Shown here one piece after another: positions 60,777-64,000 of a stretch of 64,000 nucleotides of DNA. A program made the translations under genes and the position numbers. Below the pieces are notes generated by a model. That model was given only the letters and a program-made list of their open reading frames with translations, had not been told where the DNA came from and did no database searches. Numbering within the stretch: the first letter of the stretch is position 1; the number at the start of each line of letters is the position of its first letter. The stretch is from Bacillota bacterium (GTDB taxonomy: Bacteria; Bacillota; Clostridia; Christensenellales; UMGS416). Location of the stretch: assembly GCA_023421955.1 (NCBI GenBank), contig JAEZSE010000050.1:124001-188000 (forward strand), in the 5' to 3' direction.

Positions 60777-61418
60777 ATGAAATTGCTATACATCAAGTGC
60801 AACCCAAAGCCCGAAGCCCAATCGGCCTGCCTGCGTGTGGGCCGGGAGTTCATCAGGCAATACGAAAAACGGTATCCGGGCAATGCCATTGAGGAGCTGG
60901 ATCTTTATGCCATGGATCTGCCGGAAGTGGATGGCATTGTTTATCAAGGCCGCTCCGGCATTGTATCCGGCAATGATTACGACAGCCTGAACTATGAAGG
61001 CCAGCAGAAGGCCGACCAGATAAACGGGCTCTGCACACAGTTTCAGCAGGCCGATCATTACGCCATCGCGGCGCCGATGTGGTCTCTCACCTTTCCATCC
61101 AGGCTGAAAGCCTATATCGATTGCGTGGTGCTGAACGGTCGCACCATCCGCGTGTCATCCCGCCGGGTGGAAGGGCTCATGGATGACAAGCCCCGGCGCA
61201 TGGTGTTTATTCAATCCTGCGGAGGATCCTACGGTAACATCATCTCCGCCCGGTTCAATTATGGGGCGACCTATCTGAAGAACCTGTTTCTGTTTCTGGG
61301 CATGGACGATTTCATCCGCTTGCCCGTGGATGGCACCGGTATGCCGGATATCGGCGTGGAATGTGCCGTCAGCAGGGCAGTTAACCGGATTGGGTCGGTG
61401 CTGCATGATCTGGAATAG
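60777..61418 (+). CDS. FMN-dependent NADH-azoreductase/quinone reductase-like
   Basis: 213 residues from MKLLYIKCNPKPEAQSACLR, a flavodoxin fold. Signatures: a phosphate-binding N-terminal loop, APMWSLTFPSRLKAYIDCVV at about 99-118 (the PMWN-like FMN contact reads PMWS), and IQSCGGSYG near 142. Such enzymes reduce quinones or azo dyes with NADH. The start follows a hairpin and lacks a strong site. Confidence 0.82.
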   Translation: MKLLYIKCNPKPEAQSACLRVGREFIRQYEKRYPGNAIEELDLYAMDLPEVDGIVYQGRSGIVSGNDYDSLNYEGQQKADQINGLCTQFQQADHYAIAAPMWSLTFPSRLKAYIDCVVLNGRTIRVSSRRVEGLMDDKPRRMVFIQSCGGSYGNIISARFNYGATYLKNLFLFLGMDDFIRLPVDGTGMPDIGVECAVSRAVNRIGSVLHDLE

Positions 61419-61437
61419 AGGCTGAACCAAAATAAGA

Positions 61438-61461
61438 GGAAGCCGGCATTCACCGGCTTCC
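61438..61461. terminator. Hairpin between convergent genes
   Basis: The perfect 9-bp stem GGAAGCCGG / CCGGCTTCC with a 6-nt loop lies after the azoreductase gene. No clear T-run. Confidence 0.6.
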
Positions 61462-61487
61462 CATCCCTATCATCCGGATGTAGGCAA

Positions 61488-61685
61488 TCAGCACTCTTCA
61501 ACACCACCGCAAACACCACTGCAGAAGATTATCACAAGCAGCAGGAAGAAGAACAGCAGGCTGTCTGTGTCTTCAAACAATTCGCAGTTGCACAAAATGA
61601 TGACCAGCAGCAAGAAGAAGAACAGCAGGCTATCGCCATTGTCTTCGTGTCTGATCCCCTTGAACAGGCCATTGAGCATACCCAT
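61488..61685 (-). CDS. Small protein with two near-identical membrane segments
   Basis: 65 residues from MGMLNGLFKGIRHEDNGDSL with GGAGGT upstream of ATG 61685. DSLLFFFLLLVII occurs twice, at about 19-31 and 44-56 in full identity, separated by LCNCELFEDT, and the protein ends CSGVCGGVEEC. The same plan as the gene at 60220-60486 with a different sequence. Unknown function; possibly spore or membrane-stress related. Confidence 0.65.
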   Translation of the reverse strand: MGMLNGLFKGIRHEDNGDSLLFFFLLLVIILCNCELFEDTDSLLFFFLLLVIIFCSGVCGGVEEC

Positions 61686-61802
61686 CAATAGAACCTCCTT
61701 TTTCAGTTCTAGTGCAGAATATGCCACGCCCAATGATTGTGTTCGAGGATGCAGCCCCAGCATGTCGGAGCAAAAGCAGTAATCCACACCGGGATGCTTG
61801 AG

Positions 61803-61831
61803 TTGCCAACAGCACAAGTATCATGTAAAAT
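61803..61831 (+). promoter_or_regulatory. Promoter of fba
   Basis: TTGCCA and TAAAAT separated by exactly 17 nt, about 97 nt before the fba ATG. Confidence 0.7.
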
Positions 61832-61927
61832 AATAGAAATGTTTGCGGTGGGATCAGTATAAATAGTTCGCCGCATACCTGTGTTTATTTTTCGCCTGAC
61901 GGGCGAGCATAGAAAGGACGGATCCAC

Positions 61928-62857
61928 ATGCCATTAGTCAATACCAAGGAAATGCTTTCAAAAGCCTATCAGGGCGGTTACGCGGTGGGCGCATTCAACG
62001 TGAACAACATGGAGATCGTGCAGGGCATCACCGAGGCCGCTGCGGAGCTGAAGAGCCCGTTGATCCTGCAGGTGTCTGCCGGTGCCCGCAAGTATGCCAA
62101 GAACTCCTACCTGGTGAAGCTGGTGGAGGCGGCGCTCCTGGAGTGCGACCTGCCCATTGCGCTGCACCTGGACCACGGCGCCGACTTTGAGATCTGCAAG
62201 TCCTGCGTGGATGGCGGCTTCACCTCGGTGATGATCGACGGCTCCCACCACAGCTTTGAGGAGAACATCGCCCTCACCCGCAAGGTGGTGGAATACGCCC
62301 ACGCCCGCGGCGTCACCGTGGAAGGCGAGCTGGGCAAGCTGGCAGGCATCGAGGATGATGTGAACGTGAGCAGTGATGACGCCCTCTACACCAACCCCGA
62401 CGAGGTGGAGGAGTTCGTGACCAAGACTGGTGTGGACAGCCTGGCTATCGCCATCGGCACCAGCCATGGCGCGTTCAAGTTTGCCGGTGAGCCCAAGCTG
62501 CGCTTTGACATTCTGGAAGAAGTTGCCCGCAGGCTGCCCGGCTTCCCGATCGTGCTGCACGGCGCGTCCAGCGTGCCCCAGGAGTATGTGGCTGAGATCA
62601 ATCAGTTTGGCGGCAAGATGGCCGGAGCCCAGGGCGTGCCGGAGCACATGCTCAGGCAGGCTGCCCGTTTGGCCGTGTGCAAGATCAACATTGACAGCGA
62701 CATCCGTCTGGCTGTATCCGCTGGCATCCGCAAGCACCTGGCCGAACACCCCGAGCATTTCGACCCCCGCGATTATCTCAGACCGGCTCGCGACAACGTG
62801 CGCGCCATCGTCAAACACAAGATTCTTGAGGTGTTGGGCTGCGAAGGTAAAGCATAA
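61928..62857 (+). CDS. fba: Class II fructose-bisphosphate aldolase
   Basis: 309 residues. Zinc ligands and signature blocks are present: HLDHGADFEICKSCVDGGF (about 80-98), SVMIDGSHHSFEENI, GVTVEGELGKLAG (about 131-143), IGTSHGAFK and VLHGASSVP (about 210-218), and NIDSDIRLAV. It splits fructose 1,6-bisphosphate in glycolysis. Codon use is strongly biased (many GAG, AAG, GTG, CTG), as expected of a highly expressed gene. Monocistronic. Confidence 0.97.
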   Translation: MPLVNTKEMLSKAYQGGYAVGAFNVNNMEIVQGITEAAAELKSPLILQVSAGARKYAKNSYLVKLVEAALLECDLPIALHLDHGADFEICKSCVDGGFTSVMIDGSHHSFEENIALTRKVVEYAHARGVTVEGELGKLAGIEDDVNVSSDDALYTNPDEVEEFVTKTGVDSLAIAIGTSHGAFKFAGEPKLRFDILEEVARRLPGFPIVLHGASSVPQEYVAEINQFGGKMAGAQGVPEHMLRQAARLAVCKINIDSDIRLAVSAGIRKHLAEHPEHFDPRDYLRPARDNVRAIVKHKILEVLGCEGKA

Positions 62858-62874
62858 TTCAAACATAGAACTAG

Positions 62875-62906
62875 AAGAGACAGCCGATTTCCGGCTGTCT
62901 CTTTTG
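62875..62906 (+). terminator. Terminator of fba
   Basis: The stem AAGAGACAGCCG / CGGCTGTCTCTT with a 5-nt loop is followed by TTGAT. Strong. Confidence 0.9.
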
Positions 62907-62933
62907 ATACCATGAAATTGACCAAAAGCAAGC

Positions 62934-63572
62934 TTATTGATCTTTACCCGGCCCCAATGTGATGACGATGATATACTTCTCCGCGGCACTCTCTGTTTTC
63001 TTGTGATAGAAAGTGCTGATCTCCATCCCACTCTTGTCGCTGCCCTCCCACCGGGCGTCTCCCAGGCCGCTGCCGTCAACCGGCGGCGATTGGGTCAGGA
63101 AATCGGTGGAGCCATACTTAGGGGTCAAGTTTTTGTCCAGCACGGCCTTGAGGTCGGCTGCACAGGCAAGAAAGACGCGTTCGGATGCAAACTCTGCACT
63201 TAAGCGTACCATTGTCAGCATGCCATCGGAAAAGTAGAGCACAGGCCAACCCGTGATTGCTGGCTCGGTGTAAGCAATCGTCTTCTTATCATACACGATC
63301 TCAAGCGTGCCGCTTTCAAGGACTTGTGTTTCTCTGACGGATGTCTTCTCGTCCATCCCGCTGATGGCGAAGAAGTCCGCCTTGCTCATGAACCACTGGG
63401 TCTGTTGAAACGCAAATCCATCGTCTTGCACAAGGTCATCCAGCAGCATCCGCTGCGGAGCAGGCTGCTCGGTGTGATTCAAAGCGGTGGTTTCACAAGC
63501 ACCCAACGCCATCATCAGGAGCAAACAAACTGTCACGGTAAACGGAGCCTTGATGCAATGCTTGCTTGACAT
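62934..63572 (-). CDS. Lipoprotein of unknown function
   Basis: 212 residues from MSSKHCIKAPFTVTVCLLLM with GGGAGGT 7 nt before the ATG at 63572. Signal peptide and lipobox ALGAC. The mature part is a beta-rich domain (WFMSKADFFAISGMDEK, IAYTEPAITGWPVLYFSDGM). No known domain. Convergent with fba across its terminator. Confidence 0.7.
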   Translation of the reverse strand: MSSKHCIKAPFTVTVCLLLMMALGACETTALNHTEQPAPQRMLLDDLVQDDGFAFQQTQWFMSKADFFAISGMDEKTSVRETQVLESGTLEIVYDKKTIAYTEPAITGWPVLYFSDGMLTMVRLSAEFASERVFLACAADLKAVLDKNLTPKYGSTDFLTQSPPVDGSGLGDARWEGSDKSGMEISTFYHKKTESAAEKYIIVITLGPGKDQ

Positions 63573-63676
63573 CAGGAGCACCTCCCACCCACCGGCAAAA
63601 AACGGCAAGGCGATGTGATGCTACCATTATAAGCTGAACGCTCAGCGAAACAAGGGTAAATGCTGTCGAAAACGGG

Positions 63677-64000
63677 CTACAGCGCCTGCTCTTCAATATG
63701 CACGATCTTGGCCCCATAGCGCCGCTGTGTCTTTTTAAATTCTGAAGGCGTCACGCCATAACTGCGCTTAAATTGGTTCACAAAATAGCTCAGATTATTG
63801 AATCCCGTATCCATCGCAATCTCCAGCAGCTTTTTGTCGGTGGACTCGATGATAATCGCTGCCTGCGCGACTCGATAATGGTTGATATACTCGGTGATGG
63901 TGCGCCCGGTCATGTCCTTGAAGAACCGACACAGATACCCCGGGCTCATGCTGGCGACCTTTGCAAGTGTCTGCACAGTCAGCTTGCTGTTGCTGTTGCT
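63677..64000 (-). CDS. AraC-family regulator, C-terminal part
   Basis: The frame enters from the right edge (SNSNSKLTVQTLAKVASMSP) and ends at 63677, giving 107 codons. Both AraC HTH motifs are present: LAKVASMSPGYLCRFFKDMT and EIAMDTGFNNLSYFVNQFKR followed by GVTPSEFKKTQR. The sensor domain is outside the window, so the signal and targets are unknown. Confidence 0.92.
   Translation of the reverse strand, partial: SNSNSKLTVQTLAKVASMSPGYLCRFFKDMTGRTITEYINHYRVAQAAIIIESTDKKLLEIAMDTGFNNLSYFVNQFKRSYGVTPSEFKKTQRRYGAKIVHIEEQAL

Noticed and set aside
61958..63079. 373-residue minus-strand open frame
   Set aside because: Antisense to fba; it arises from the strong codon bias of fba.
1..64000. CRISPR array
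   Set aside because: No regularly spaced direct repeats with unique spacers were seen on either strand.

Overview
The window is from a member of the Clostridia (Bacillota). Ribosome-binding sites are strong AGGAGG types, there is a Spo0E-like gene and small hydrophobic proteins of a kind common in spore formers, and the transfer genes belong to the Tn1549/CTn-type conjugative families of gut Clostridia. I cannot name the species.

Roughly 1 to 53.8 kb is a large integrative conjugative element (ICE), with one end visible. Almost all backbone genes are on the minus strand. From left to right: a C40-peptidase-type transfer protein (cut by the window edge), VirB4, PrgI, a Spo0E-like protein, a divergent XRE regulator, VirB6, a VirB2-like protein, VirD4, an ArdC/LtrC-like protein, PcfB, relaxase, MobC, a probable oriT and a Toprim/DUF3991 primase. 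A cargo block follows at 13.4-26.1 kb. Next come a 2453-residue methylase/helicase with tnpV nested in another frame, a Tad (type IVc) pilus locus with a prepilin peptidase and a secreted CARDB-repeat protein (35.1-45.3 kb), and ParB/ParA (45.7-47.4 kb).

The cargo is mainly genome defence. It comprises a Hachiman system (hamA, hamB), a type I restriction-modification operon (hsdR, hsdM, a Cys-rich small gene, hsdS) followed by an ImmA-type metallopeptidase/HTH and a PIN (DUF4411) gene, a possible ADP-ribosyltransferase-like protein at 35.7 kb, and a 674-residue fusion of a GHKL ATPase to a Shedu-like nuclease domain at 49-51 kb. Broken pieces of hsdS (13.5 kb) and of a different hsdR (51.1 kb) show that these slots have been used repeatedly. 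The GHKL-Shedu fusion is the best candidate for an under-described system.

The right end of the element is probably the 3' end of tRNA-Ser(GGA) at 53.8 kb. Four GATAACA heptamers lie just inside it, and a 41-bp copy of the tRNA 5' half lies just outside. No integrase is visible.

From 54 kb onward the DNA looks chromosomal. It has tRNA-Asn, two YkuD-fold genes (the second lacking the catalytic His and Cys), DegV, a DUF2161 nuclease-like protein, ArgC (type 2), a hexapeptide-repeat protein, a VOC protein, two small proteins with tandem membrane repeats, a flavodoxin-fold azoreductase-like protein, class II fructose-bisphosphate aldolase with a clear promoter and terminator, a lipoprotein, and the C-terminal part of an AraC-type regulator.
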